Positions 1 to 7,767 of a stretch of DNA of 64,000 bases are shown in pieces. How positions within the stretch are numbered: the first letter of the stretch is position 1; each line of letters begins with the position of its first letter. The translations under genes were made by a program, and so were the position numbers. The notes below the pieces were generated by a model. It worked only from the letters and a program-made list of their open reading frames with translations. It had not been told where the DNA came from and did not search any database. This DNA is from Halodesulfovibrio aestuarii DSM 17919 = ATCC 29578. Lineage in GTDB: Bacteria; Desulfobacterota; Desulfovibrionia; Desulfovibrionales; Desulfovibrionaceae. The stretch lies in the NCBI RefSeq assembly GCF_000384815.1, contig NZ_ARQF01000020.1:806001-870000 (forward strand), in the 5' to 3' direction.

Positions 1-10
1 TGCTGGCCAT
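1..10 (-). CDS. rnfE: RnfE, first codons only (partial at window edge)
   Basis: Only ATG-GCC-AGC is inside the window, so identity cannot be read from the protein. It is preceded on the minus strand by a GAGGAG ribosome-binding site with suitable spacing. It lies directly after rnfG, where Rnf operons of this type carry rnfE, a membrane subunit. The assignment is by position only. Confidence 0.45.
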
Positions 11-63
11 ACTTTTCTCCTCACAGCGCGCATTACCGCGCGTTCACGTTATTCTTCCAGTGC

Positions 64-645
64 CTATTTAAAGGCTTGAAGAATCTCTTCTTTCAAAGCG
101 CTGTATATTTTACCAGCATCTTGAACCGCTACCACAGCACCAGTGGAGGAAATGGTTGCGCCGGAAAGGGCGTCAATCACACCACCTTGAGACTTCAACT
201 TAGCTTCGGATTCAGAAAGCCCTGGAAACCGTTTAAGAAAGTCCGGCTCAGCAATACGTGACCCGATCCCCGGAGTCTCTTTCATTGTGGTAATACCGAT
301 GCCAACAAGCTTATTGTTTTCAGGGTCAAAACCGACCATTACACCAATATTGTCACCGTAACCACCGCCAAAGCCTTCGATAGCAACAGCTTTAAGCTGC
401 CCATCTACTTTAAGCGGAAATACGTTAACAAGCTTGTTGGTAAGAGGATTAGTGAATTTTTTACGTTCCTTCACAGGGTCGTTTGTATAGTCAGGTAATA
501 CCTGCTTCAAGGACGGTCCCTGTACAAAGGTAAGCAACTGCAACTCAATGGTCGGTGCGGTCATCTGTTTAAGTGAAGATAACGCAAAACCGGAAATACC
601 ACTGATTAAGGTCAACACAACGATCATCTTTAAGATTTCACGCAT
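64..645 (-). CDS. rnfG: Rnf electron transport complex subunit G
   Basis: This 193-residue subunit is the membrane-anchored flavoprotein of the Rnf complex, which couples ferredoxin oxidation to ion pumping. An N-terminal membrane anchor (residues about 7-24) is followed by an extracytoplasmic FMN-binding domain. The flavinylation motif SGATISS lies at residues 161-167, with Thr164 as the expected covalent FMN site, and the ETPGIGSR stretch typical of the family is at 123-130. The ATG is preceded by GAGGTAAGCT and starts three bases after the rnfD stop, so the two are translated from one transcript. Length is normal for RnfG. Confidence 0.95.
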   Translation of the reverse strand: MREILKMIVVLTLISGISGFALSSLKQMTAPTIELQLLTFVQGPSLKQVLPDYTNDPVKERKKFTNPLTNKLVNVFPLKVDGQLKAVAIEGFGGGYGDNIGVMVGFDPENNKLVGIGITTMKETPGIGSRIAEPDFLKRFPGLSESEAKLKSQGGVIDALSGATISSTGAVVAVQDAGKIYSALKEEILQAFK

Positions 646-648
646 AGC

Positions 649-1608
649 TTACCTCGCTCCAAATGGTTTAGGCTTAATCATATCACATAGTGGTGTGATC
701 ATGTTTGCAAGTAAAACTGCAAACAAAGCACCATCAGGGTACTGACCGTATGTGCGAATGAGTATGATAAGGAAGCCAGCTACAAGTCCGAATACGATTT
801 TGCCGCCGCGTGTATTTGGCGAAGAGGTAAAATCTGTCAGCAAGAAGAAAATCGCAAGCATGCTAGAGCCTGTGAACAAATGGAACAACGGATTAGCGTA
901 AAGTTCCGGATCAATCACATAGTAGATACCGCCAACAACTAAAACTGATACAATGGTTGCAACAGGAATTTCCCATGTAATGATACGGCGGGCGAGCAAA
1001 ATAAGTCCGCCAAGCAGTATTGCACCAATCTGGACAGCGCCAAGGGCGCCGAGCTGATTACCCATGAGGTAGTCATACATTGAAGTATCTGCGATATAAT
1101 CGATACCAAAGTACTTAAGCTGGGAAAGCGGGTTCACCAGAGTAGTATTCAGCATGGTTGCATCGACGTTCATTTGAACCGGCCATGATACAGTACAAAA
1201 CGCCCAGCCAACCGCGATAGCACAAATAGGTGCGCCACCATAGTTACCCCAGAGCATTTTACCAAGGATCATTGTTACGGCAGAGCCTGACACAACAAGC
1301 CACCATTCGGCACCAGCTGGCAGGATAAACGCAAAAAGTAAACCGGTTACGACTGCGTGCAAATCGTCTACACGCACTTCCTTTTCCATAATTTTTGAGC
1401 AAAGCGCTTCAACAATAACCGCCGTTGCGATGGAAAGCGCCATAACACGCAGAGCTTCCATGCCATACCAGTATACTGCGCCGACAACTGCCGGAAGTAA
1501 CGCTACCAAAATTGTGCTCATCATTCCCTTGATGGATGCACCACAATGCAAATGCGGTGCGGAGGCAACCTTCAGGAATGGAGCGGTGGGCAATGATTGT
1601 TTCGCCAT
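649..1608 (-). CDS. rnfD: Rnf electron transport complex subunit D
   Basis: This is a 319-residue, strongly hydrophobic protein with about nine or ten membrane segments, matching RnfD/NqrB-type subunits. The C-terminal half carries the conserved TDFTSSP and NTRGGKI stretches and ends in a polar tail. The usual covalent-FMN motif SGATPL is not visible. The aligned stretch appears to be TTLVNPLSQLK at about residues 165-175, which lacks the SGAT core. It lies between rnfC and rnfG with 9-bp and 3-bp gaps, so it is co-transcribed. The identification is firm; whether it carries flavin is open. Confidence 0.93.
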   Translation of the reverse strand: MAKQSLPTAPFLKVASAPHLHCGASIKGMMSTILVALLPAVVGAVYWYGMEALRVMALSIATAVIVEALCSKIMEKEVRVDDLHAVVTGLLFAFILPAGAEWWLVVSGSAVTMILGKMLWGNYGGAPICAIAVGWAFCTVSWPVQMNVDATMLNTTLVNPLSQLKYFGIDYIADTSMYDYLMGNQLGALGAVQIGAILLGGLILLARRIITWEIPVATIVSVLVVGGIYYVIDPELYANPLFHLFTGSSMLAIFFLLTDFTSSPNTRGGKIVFGLVAGFLIILIRTYGQYPDGALFAVLLANMITPLCDMIKPKPFGAR

Positions 1609-1617
1609 AGTATCCCC

Positions 1618-2814
1618 CTACTCTTCAACCTGCAGAGCACAAGCGGTAACCTGTGTTTCTTCAAGGGTTATTTTATGTTTTCCGAGACGGATCAACTGAA
1701 GCATAGGCCGACGAGCCGGACAGTAGTATGTACACAGTCCGCATTCCATACATGCATTAATGTTTTCCTGACGACAGAAATCAAGCTCATTGAATTCAAC
1801 ATAACGTGAAATCATGTTCGGCTGGATGCGTGACGGACAATGCTGAATACATGCGCCACAGCTAAAACAGGCATAGTCGGAAACCGGTGTGGTTGTTCCG
1901 GCGGGTACTACAAACACTGCATTGGTATTTTTACCAATACCTGTGCTTAGATTGCCTGTGGCTTCACCACGCATAGGACCACCCAAAAGTACAGTGTCGC
2001 CGTCTGCCACTTCGATAGAAGCGTCTTCCAACAACGCACCAACAGGGGTACCGATAGGCGCCACGACATTTTTGCCTTCGACACAAACAACTGTGTGCGT
2101 CAATGGCATACCGCTTTCTGCAACTGCACCCAAATTATACAGTGCGTGCAGATCAACAACATTAATGCCTCGCATGCTTTCCTTGCCGGTAATACTGGCA
2201 ACAACAAGCTCGTCAAGACTGTTAGGGTACTGCGGGTTAATAAAAGCTATGTCTGCGCCATCAAAAGCTGCGGTAGAACCAGTAGGCAAAGCCACTACGG
2301 CTTTTGAAGCAGGGGAAAGGCGTTTGAGCATATCAAGGCCGGCGTTGATGGTACTTTTTGCGTGCACAAGCATGCTCTCTGCGTACGTGATTCCCGGTTC
2401 TGGGTTTAACGCATTCACAATAAGCAATTCACAACGCTTAAGGAATGGACGAATATCCACTCCCAACCCTTTCAGCGCAGCCTGTAGCTGCTCGCCTTCC
2501 AAGGAAGCAAGGGCAACCGGCTCCACACCTTCGGGTTTTGGCTCTTCACCTTCCGCCGGAGCAGCAAGCTCCTGTGCTTTGATGATAATATGAGTGTCTG
2601 TAACTGCAGTTACAATACCGGTAATGCCAGAATGCATATCACCTATGTTAGCATTCTCGTGGTCTGCCACAAGAAGCCCTGGATATACTTCTGTTTTTTT
2701 CTTTACCGATTTTTTACCATGTCCATTCAGGGGAATACGCACTTCGAAAGGGACTGAACCAGTCTCAAATGCTCCTGTGTCCCCATGAGTCAGAATGAAA
2801 ATATTCTTATTCAT
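1618..2814 (-). CDS. rnfC: Rnf electron transport complex subunit C, divergent
   Basis: This 398-residue peripheral subunit has two C-terminal 4Fe-4S motifs, Cys316/319/322/326 and Cys355/358/361/365, after an NqrF/Nqo1-like SLBB region and a GGPMRG turn at 278-283. The N-terminal barrel-sandwich region is present (about residues 15-80). The glycine-rich GGA-FPT loop that binds NADH/FMN in canonical RnfC is missing. Where the family has 'ECEP' this protein has NALNPEPGIT at 134-143. It is also shorter than the common RnfC length of about 430 or more. It follows the cytochrome gene by 9 bp. The fold assignment is secure, but NADH oxidation by this subunit is doubtful. Confidence 0.9.
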   Translation of the reverse strand: MNKNIFILTHGDTGAFETGSVPFEVRIPLNGHGKKSVKKKTEVYPGLLVADHENANIGDMHSGITGIVTAVTDTHIIIKAQELAAPAEGEEPKPEGVEPVALASLEGEQLQAALKGLGVDIRPFLKRCELLIVNALNPEPGITYAESMLVHAKSTINAGLDMLKRLSPASKAVVALPTGSTAAFDGADIAFINPQYPNSLDELVVASITGKESMRGINVVDLHALYNLGAVAESGMPLTHTVVCVEGKNVVAPIGTPVGALLEDASIEVADGDTVLLGGPMRGEATGNLSTGIGKNTNAVFVVPAGTTTPVSDYACFSCGACIQHCPSRIQPNMISRYVEFNELDFCRQENINACMECGLCTYYCPARRPMLQLIRLGKHKITLEETQVTACALQVEE

Positions 2815-2823
2815 AAGACATCC

Positions 2824-3225
2824 CTATTTGAAATGACACTGGTTACACTGGCCTTTAGAATAAGGACCAGAACCGTTTTCTTCATGGCACCCCATGCAAG
2901 ACTGATGGTACGCGTCCATCAAGCTAGGTACATCCGGATCATCAGACGCTTTAGAATGGCAGTCGCTACATGGGGTAGGCTCAGCGTCATCCAGCAGGTT
3001 GCCGTCATCGTCAACTTCATCTGAAAGCTCATGATGACAGGCCACGCAACTTTCGCCGTACCCATCTACGTGTTTGGCATGATCAAATATGACCATACCT
3101 GCGCTGTTATCTAACAGCACACGCATAGGAACGGCCGCAGTTTCTGCGGGGCGCAAAAAGCCGTAGCATGCAACGGCAATAAGAATCGCAGTTAGTATTG
3201 CGATTGGAAAGTATCTCGTTGGCAA
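2824..3225 (-). CDS. Periplasmic/membrane-anchored tetrahaem cytochrome c, first gene of the rnf operon
   Basis: The 133-residue product has an N-terminal hydrophobic segment (about residues 7-23), probably an uncleaved anchor or signal peptide. Four CXXCH haem sites follow at 60-64, 86-90, 110-114 and 127-131, as in class III cytochromes. It probably exchanges electrons between the Rnf complex and the periplasmic cytochrome pool; a cytochrome gene heading the rnf operon is known in Desulfovibrio. The start is TTG, supported by AGGAAGG six bases upstream, and no in-frame ATG precedes the signal region. The rnfC start follows after 9 bp. Confidence 0.88.
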   Translation of the reverse strand: MPTRYFPIAILTAILIAVACYGFLRPAETAAVPMRVLLDNSAGMVIFDHAKHVDGYGESCVACHHELSDEVDDDGNLLDDAEPTPCSDCHSKASDDPDVPSLMDAYHQSCMGCHEENGSGPYSKGQCNQCHFK

Positions 3226-3537
3226 GGCACACCTTCCTGATACTGGTGTTAAACCCGACCGACCGAGTAAGGGGATAAGATAGTCTGTTGGCGCCTTTTA
3301 ACTAGAACATTTTTTCATTTTTGAAAAGGCTCACAAGTCCCTGTATTCAGGAAAAATAACGGTATGTTATGATTATCAAAGTTTTTTATTTGGCTTTTTA
3401 ATCAAATCAGTGCGTAATTTTTAGAAAATTTTTTTTCTAAGATTTTTCCCTTTTATTTCGAAATGTTGTAAAAAAAGCTACTTGTTTTCAAAGCACCAAA
3501 ACTACGATACAACACCCGCACTTCAAAGAAATACACG
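3226..3537. other. Divergent intergenic region between the rnf operon and a CheW-like gene
   Basis: This stretch must hold the promoters of both divergent units. The half near the cheW-like gene is very AT-rich. A short direct repeat (CGACCGACCGAG) occurs near 3254-3266 on the rnf side. I could not assign a confident -35/-10 pair or a sigma-54 site. Confidence 0.4.
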
Positions 3538-4077
3538 GTGCAATATATGCTTACTCAGACCAGTCCACAGGCGTTTAAAAAAATATTTACTTTTTCTGCT
3601 GGCTCCGAAACTTTCGGACTACCGCTACACCTCCTGCACGAAGTCATTTACCCAGAACACATAACCAGAGTCCCGAAGGCACCCGCCTTCATGGCAGGGA
3701 TTCTGACATATGGCTCTGAAACGATTTCCGTGCTGGATATAAGCAAAAAGCTATGCCTTGCAGCGCCGTCCATCCGCGTTCATCATCCGGCAATCATCAT
3801 CAATACTATTATTGAAGACGAAACAATGCAACTAGCTTTACTTGTTGAGAGATTTGGAAAAATTGTTCAATACAAAAGCTCGGAAACAATAAAACGGAAA
3901 AACATTCCATTCAACACCAACTCAAACAAGAATAACCAACTTAGACAAAAATCTGCAATATACACACAGTCCCGTGAAGCCATCAGGAAATTTGTAAACG
4001 AAGAACTTTATCGCGCGGGAGTGCGAATACGACTTTTGAATGAAGACACACTTTTTTCCATAGCAGAACTTACATAA
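3538..4077 (+). CDS. CheW-like domain protein
   Basis: The 179-residue protein is a single CheW-like domain, the SH3-like adaptor fold that links chemoreceptors to CheA. The N-terminal half has FTFSAGSETFGLPL, the LHEVIYPEHITRVPKAP stretch and a GILTYGSETISVLDI strand, matching the CheW pattern. The last 50 residues (RKNIPFNTNS onward) are polar and less typical. No other chemotaxis gene lies nearby, so its receptor partner is unknown. The start may be GTG at 3538 or ATG at 3547; neither has a strong ribosome-binding site. Confidence 0.75.
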   Translation: MQYMLTQTSPQAFKKIFTFSAGSETFGLPLHLLHEVIYPEHITRVPKAPAFMAGILTYGSETISVLDISKKLCLAAPSIRVHHPAIIINTIIEDETMQLALLVERFGKIVQYKSSETIKRKNIPFNTNSNKNNQLRQKSAIYTQSREAIRKFVNEELYRAGVRIRLLNEDTLFSIAELT

Positions 4078-4255
4078 CAAAATCTTTATTTAATATCCTG
4101 CTGAAGCATTTCGAATGCTGTTCTCGTAAAAAGCAATGCTATGCCATAATTGATAACTCTTAAAGCAATGCAAGAACATTTATCACAAGGCTAAGACGTC
4201 TTTGGAGCTGCTCTTAAAGCCTAACATATGATGATACCATTATTCTTCACTTAAG

Positions 4256-4285
4256 CACAAAAAAAAAGGGCCATATGACCCTTTT
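4256..4285 (-). terminator. Rho-independent terminator of the MucR-type gene
   Basis: Arms AAAAGGG (4264-4270) and CCCTTTT (4279-4285) flank an 8-nt loop. Read on the minus strand, a long T-tract follows. It lies 20 bp downstream of the MucR-type stop. Confidence 0.8.
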
Positions 4286-4305
4286 CTGTGTGCGTAAGAT
4301 TCTTT

Positions 4306-4692
4306 CTATGCTCTGCGTTCCCACAGCCGCATATCTTTCATCTTTTTGCGTCGCTCTCGCTGGAGAGATTTACAAACCAGCGGAGTATTTTTCTTGTATC
4401 CACAACGAGCGCGGTACTCTTCTGGTGTAAGCCCGTGAGTTGCGAGATGCTTCTTAGTTAATATTTTAAAGGACTTTCCACATTCAACACAGGTAATAGA
4501 CTTTTCCTTAATCGCCTTTTTAGGATCAATCATTTTACCTGCAGAATCATCATCAACAGCACAGCTTGCACTAATTTCCTTAATTCCCCCTGCAAGCTTA
4601 CGAACCATTGTTGTGATTTCTTCTTCTGTCATTGTCCGTACACTAGCTTGTGCTTTGACAATTTCCAGAGCTTCCTTCAAATAACTTTCCAT
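4306..4692 (-). CDS. MucR/Ros-family zinc-finger transcriptional regulator
   Basis: The 128-residue protein has the prokaryotic C2H2 zinc finger of Ros/MucR regulators. Ligands Cys68, Cys71, His82 and His86 lie in a CVEC...HLATH arrangement, followed by the family hallmark GLTPEEYRARCGY (87-99). A basic C-terminus (RERRKKMKDMRLWERR) follows. The N-terminal 45 residues probably mediate oligomerisation, as in MucR. Such proteins bind AT-rich DNA and silence genes. The ATG is preceded by AGGAGGGG. The gene is alone between a terminator and an unusually AT-rich gap that could contain its own operator. Confidence 0.88.
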   Translation of the reverse strand: MESYLKEALEIVKAQASVRTMTEEEITTMVRKLAGGIKEISASCAVDDDSAGKMIDPKKAIKEKSITCVECGKSFKILTKKHLATHGLTPEEYRARCGYKKNTPLVCKSLQRERRKKMKDMRLWERRA

Positions 4693-5606
4693 GTAAAACT
4701 ACCCCTCCTATCCATTAAATGAACAAGTATTATACCCAGAAAATAGAAAAATCTTTAAAATAATACCGCCATGGCACAACTTACGTATTTAAATGCTAAT
4801 TAATAACGACTACTAAATTGCACATAGGCACTATTAAACTTATGTTAAATGCACTGAAGACATACTACAGAACTGCATATACACACAATAGAATTTTTTG
4901 CAGTTTTTTTTATAACAGCATCACAACTTAATTACATTTTTCTATCTTTATAAATACACAATTACTGCATTTTATACAGTTGAAGCAATAGTGGGCAAAG
5001 AGGCGACATCTACAATTCCCATTGTTTTGAATTTTTTGATGTATTTTTATTTTTTACCCTAATATAATTATATTTTTTATGGCCAAAACAATGCTTCACA
5101 TGGCTAATCCTTGTCCCTATTGTAGAAAAAACATGACAAGCTCTACCGCTGCATTGTACCTTTTGATAAAAAAACATGCATTGTCCTACCAAATCAGTGA
5201 ATAAAGCAAAAAATAAACAACAATATTGTTATATCCTCTGAAAACTCAAACACCTTTTCACGTAATTATATATTTTCTTGGCTTTGTTTATTTCATAATT
5301 ACGAAGAATGACAATACGTTTCAAAAATATAACCGTAAAAAAAATGATGCAAATGCAAGCAGATACAAAATAATAAAAATATTTTTTGTTTTGTGCACAA
5401 GAAGCGAGCCAATTTTTTTGACTTTTTACCACAAAAAACGTGACTTACATGCCAAACGAATTGCAAGCGACTTTTGATGTATAATTAGACAGCTTCAATC
5501 TTCTTTAAAATTTCTATACTCTCATACTTTGGGTAAATATAGTTTCTGTTTGTCCCAAAAAAGTTACGGCAAAATGCTTTGCAATATTTCTTGGAGAATT
5601 ATCTAG
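4693..5606. other. 914-bp AT-rich intergenic region
   Basis: The region is strikingly AT-rich compared with its neighbours, with long A and T runs and T-A steps between about 4735 and 5500. I see no convincing gene; short open frames at 5010-5192 and 5226-5477 have Lys/Phe/Ile/Asn-rich products, as expected from random AT-rich DNA. No cobalamin riboswitch is visible before cbiA. The region probably holds the MucR-type and cbiA promoters and could be a binding domain for the neighbouring silencer-like regulator. Confidence 0.5.
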
Positions 5607-7004
5607 ATGGCAAAAATCATTGTAATTGGCGGGACACAAAGTGGCAGCGGCAAGACACTCATCAGTTTAGCTATTATGGCCGCTCTTACACGTCGAGAAT
5701 TAAAGGTTCAGCCATTCAAGTGTGGTCCGGACTTTATTGATCCCGGACTTCATAAAGTTATCACAGGTAATACAAGCATTAATCTTGATGGATGGATGCT
5801 CTCAAAAGATGCCTGCATCAACGCCTACAAAAAGGCAATGCACCCCTCAACAGGAAAAGCTCCCGATATTGCGGTTATTGAAGGAGTTATGGGACTCTTT
5901 GATGGAGCAAGTGGCAGCAATGATGCCGGTTCAACAGCGCAAATAGCAAAATGGCTTGAAGCCCAAGTTCTGCTTGTTATTGACGGACGTTCCATGGCGC
6001 GCTCTTTTGCCGCTATAGCTCATGGCTTTACAACCTTTGATCCCGACCTTATCTTTGCAGGGTGCGTTGCTAATAACGTAGGAAGCCCCAATCACGTGTC
6101 CCTTATCCGCGAAGCCATGCATACATACTGCCCAACGACACTGCTTGCAGGGTGTATGCCGCGCAAAGAAACATTAACCCTTCCGTCACGCCACCTCGGC
6201 CTTGTAACGGCAGAAGAAGGCATTCTAAACTCAGAACGTATTACCGAGCTTGCACAGTGGGCGGAAGAACACATTAACTTTGACCAGCTACTTACAAATT
6301 TACCAGAACACACAGAGCCATTATCGCCACAAGATCGTTGGGAAGCTACACCCAGCAAAATGGTACGCATTGCCGTTGCTCAAGATGCAGCATTTTGCTT
6401 CTGCTATGCAGATAACCTACGGCTTCTCGAAGAGCATGGCGCTGAAATTATCCATTTTTCTCCGCTTAATGACGCTTACTTGCCAAAAGATATTGACGGA
6501 GTTTACTTGCCCGGTGGCTATCCGGAATTATATGCAGAAAGATTGAGTCTCAATACTTCAATGCGCTCTGCCATCCGTGCGTTCTCACAATCAGGGAAGC
6601 CGGTGTACGCGGAATGCGGTGGCTTCATGTACCTTGCACGGGAAATCACAACAGATGCTGCAACAACATATCCAATGTGCAATGTCTTTGACCTGCACTG
6701 CACAATGAGCACCCGACACAGGGCACTCGGCTATAGAGAAATCACAACAACTGCCGATTCAATTCTAGGTAGCAAAAATACGACTGCGCGCGGGCACGAA
6801 TTCCACTACTCATTCGCAGAAGAAAATACTGCACACAACTCGCTCTACACAGTGACAGATAGAAAAGGTGCAAAAACATCAACGTCCGGCTATGTTACGC
6901 GCAACACTGTCGGCTCATACGTACATCTACATTTTGCCTCGCAACCATCCGTTGCAAAAGCCATTGTAGAAGCTTGCCTACGCACAAGGACTCTTCATGA
7001 CTAA
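5607..7004 (+). CDS. cbiA: Cobyrinic acid a,c-diamide synthase
   Basis: The 465-residue cytoplasmic enzyme amidates the a and c acetate side chains of cobyrinic acid with ATP and glutamine. The N-terminal dethiobiotin-synthetase-like domain has the P-loop GGTQSGSGKT at 8-17 and the CGPDFIDPG motif. The C-terminal class I glutamine amidotransferase domain carries LPGGYPELYAE and the nucleophile Cys in YAECGGFMYL, near residue 336. Length is typical. A GGAG sits upstream of the ATG. It overlaps cbiC by 8 bp, so the two are translationally coupled. Cobalamin is needed in such anaerobes for corrinoid enzymes. Confidence 0.95.
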   Translation: MAKIIVIGGTQSGSGKTLISLAIMAALTRRELKVQPFKCGPDFIDPGLHKVITGNTSINLDGWMLSKDACINAYKKAMHPSTGKAPDIAVIEGVMGLFDGASGSNDAGSTAQIAKWLEAQVLLVIDGRSMARSFAAIAHGFTTFDPDLIFAGCVANNVGSPNHVSLIREAMHTYCPTTLLAGCMPRKETLTLPSRHLGLVTAEEGILNSERITELAQWAEEHINFDQLLTNLPEHTEPLSPQDRWEATPSKMVRIAVAQDAAFCFCYADNLRLLEEHGAEIIHFSPLNDAYLPKDIDGVYLPGGYPELYAERLSLNTSMRSAIRAFSQSGKPVYAECGGFMYLAREITTDAATTYPMCNVFDLHCTMSTRHRALGYREITTTADSILGSKNTTARGHEFHYSFAEENTAHNSLYTVTDRKGAKTSTSGYVTRNTVGSYVHLHFASQPSVAKAIVEACLRTRTLHD

Positions 7005-7644
7005 AACTTCATTGCAGCCATATTTTTCACCAGACAACATTGAACACCGTTCTTTCGAAATTATCGACAGCGAAGTCCCTGAACCACGCCCATTTTCCGG
7101 GGACGAATGGACAATCGCCAGACGCCTTATTCACACTACCGCAGATTTTGACTTGCTGAATCACATTATATTTCACCCTGAAGCCATTGCTGCGGGTGTA
7201 AATGCAATCAGAAACGGCTGCACCATTTTTACCGATACCGAGATGGCGCGCTCCGGCATCCCTGTTCGCCGTACAACTCCGTTCGGCTGCAGTACCCAGT
7301 GTCTACTCAACCGTCCTGACGTTGTGCAAAAAGCACAGGAGACCGGCTCCACTCGCGCACAGGCGGCAATAGATGCAGCATCTCCGGAAATCGCTGATTC
7401 CATTATGGCAATCGGAAATGCTCCGACGGCCCTTATACGGCTTATGCAACACCTGAAAAACGGTGGCACACCGCCTGCACTCATTGTCGGAATGCCTGTC
7501 GGATTCGTTAATGCCTCTGAATCCAAAGAAATACTACTTGCACAATCTACTATTCCTTATATAACGATTCGCGGACGGAAGGGTGGTTCGCCACTTGCAG
7601 CCGCGACAGTAAACGCACTGGCGATCCTTGCCGCAACTCCATAG
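6997..7644 (+). CDS. cbiC: Precorrin-8X / cobalt-precorrin-8 methylmutase
   Basis: The 215-residue enzyme moves the C11 methyl group to C12, giving (hydrogeno)cobyrinic acid. The catalytic His lies in RRLIHTTADFDL (His46), and the conserved downstream stretches TDTEMARSGI, AIGNAPTAL and GMPVGFVNASESKE are all present. The last of these binds the substrate in this family. The start overlaps the cbiA end, and AAGGA lies upstream of it. Its product is the substrate of CbiA, so the pair forms a functional unit. The rest of the pathway is not adjacent, but cbiG and cbiH occur at 53903-55714. Confidence 0.95.
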   Translation: MTKTSLQPYFSPDNIEHRSFEIIDSEVPEPRPFSGDEWTIARRLIHTTADFDLLNHIIFHPEAIAAGVNAIRNGCTIFTDTEMARSGIPVRRTTPFGCSTQCLLNRPDVVQKAQETGSTRAQAAIDAASPEIADSIMAIGNAPTALIRLMQHLKNGGTPPALIVGMPVGFVNASESKEILLAQSTIPYITIRGRKGGSPLAAATVNALAILAATP

Positions 7645-7767
7645 ATCACTATAATTTATCAACTATTTTCTCAGCAAGTTGCAGTAATCCACTACAGTTG
7701 CTATAGTGTTCTGTGGAACTTTGACTTTTGCTAATTTACAGTCTTTTTTAGACTGACAGGATGTACA

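Noticed and set aside
4106-4120. AGCATT-TCG-AATGCT inverted repeat after the CheW-like gene
   Set aside because: The stem is only six base pairs and no T-tract follows, so it is not supported as a terminator or operator.
5010-5477. Open frames of 60-83 codons on both strands in the AT-rich gap
   Set aside because: Their products are random-looking Lys/Phe/Ile/Asn-rich strings, they overlap each other, and they lack ribosome-binding sites.
5430-5606. Possible cobalamin riboswitch before cbiA
   Set aside because: No B12-box-like conserved element or typical long leader fold was recognised; the stretch is simple AT-rich DNA.
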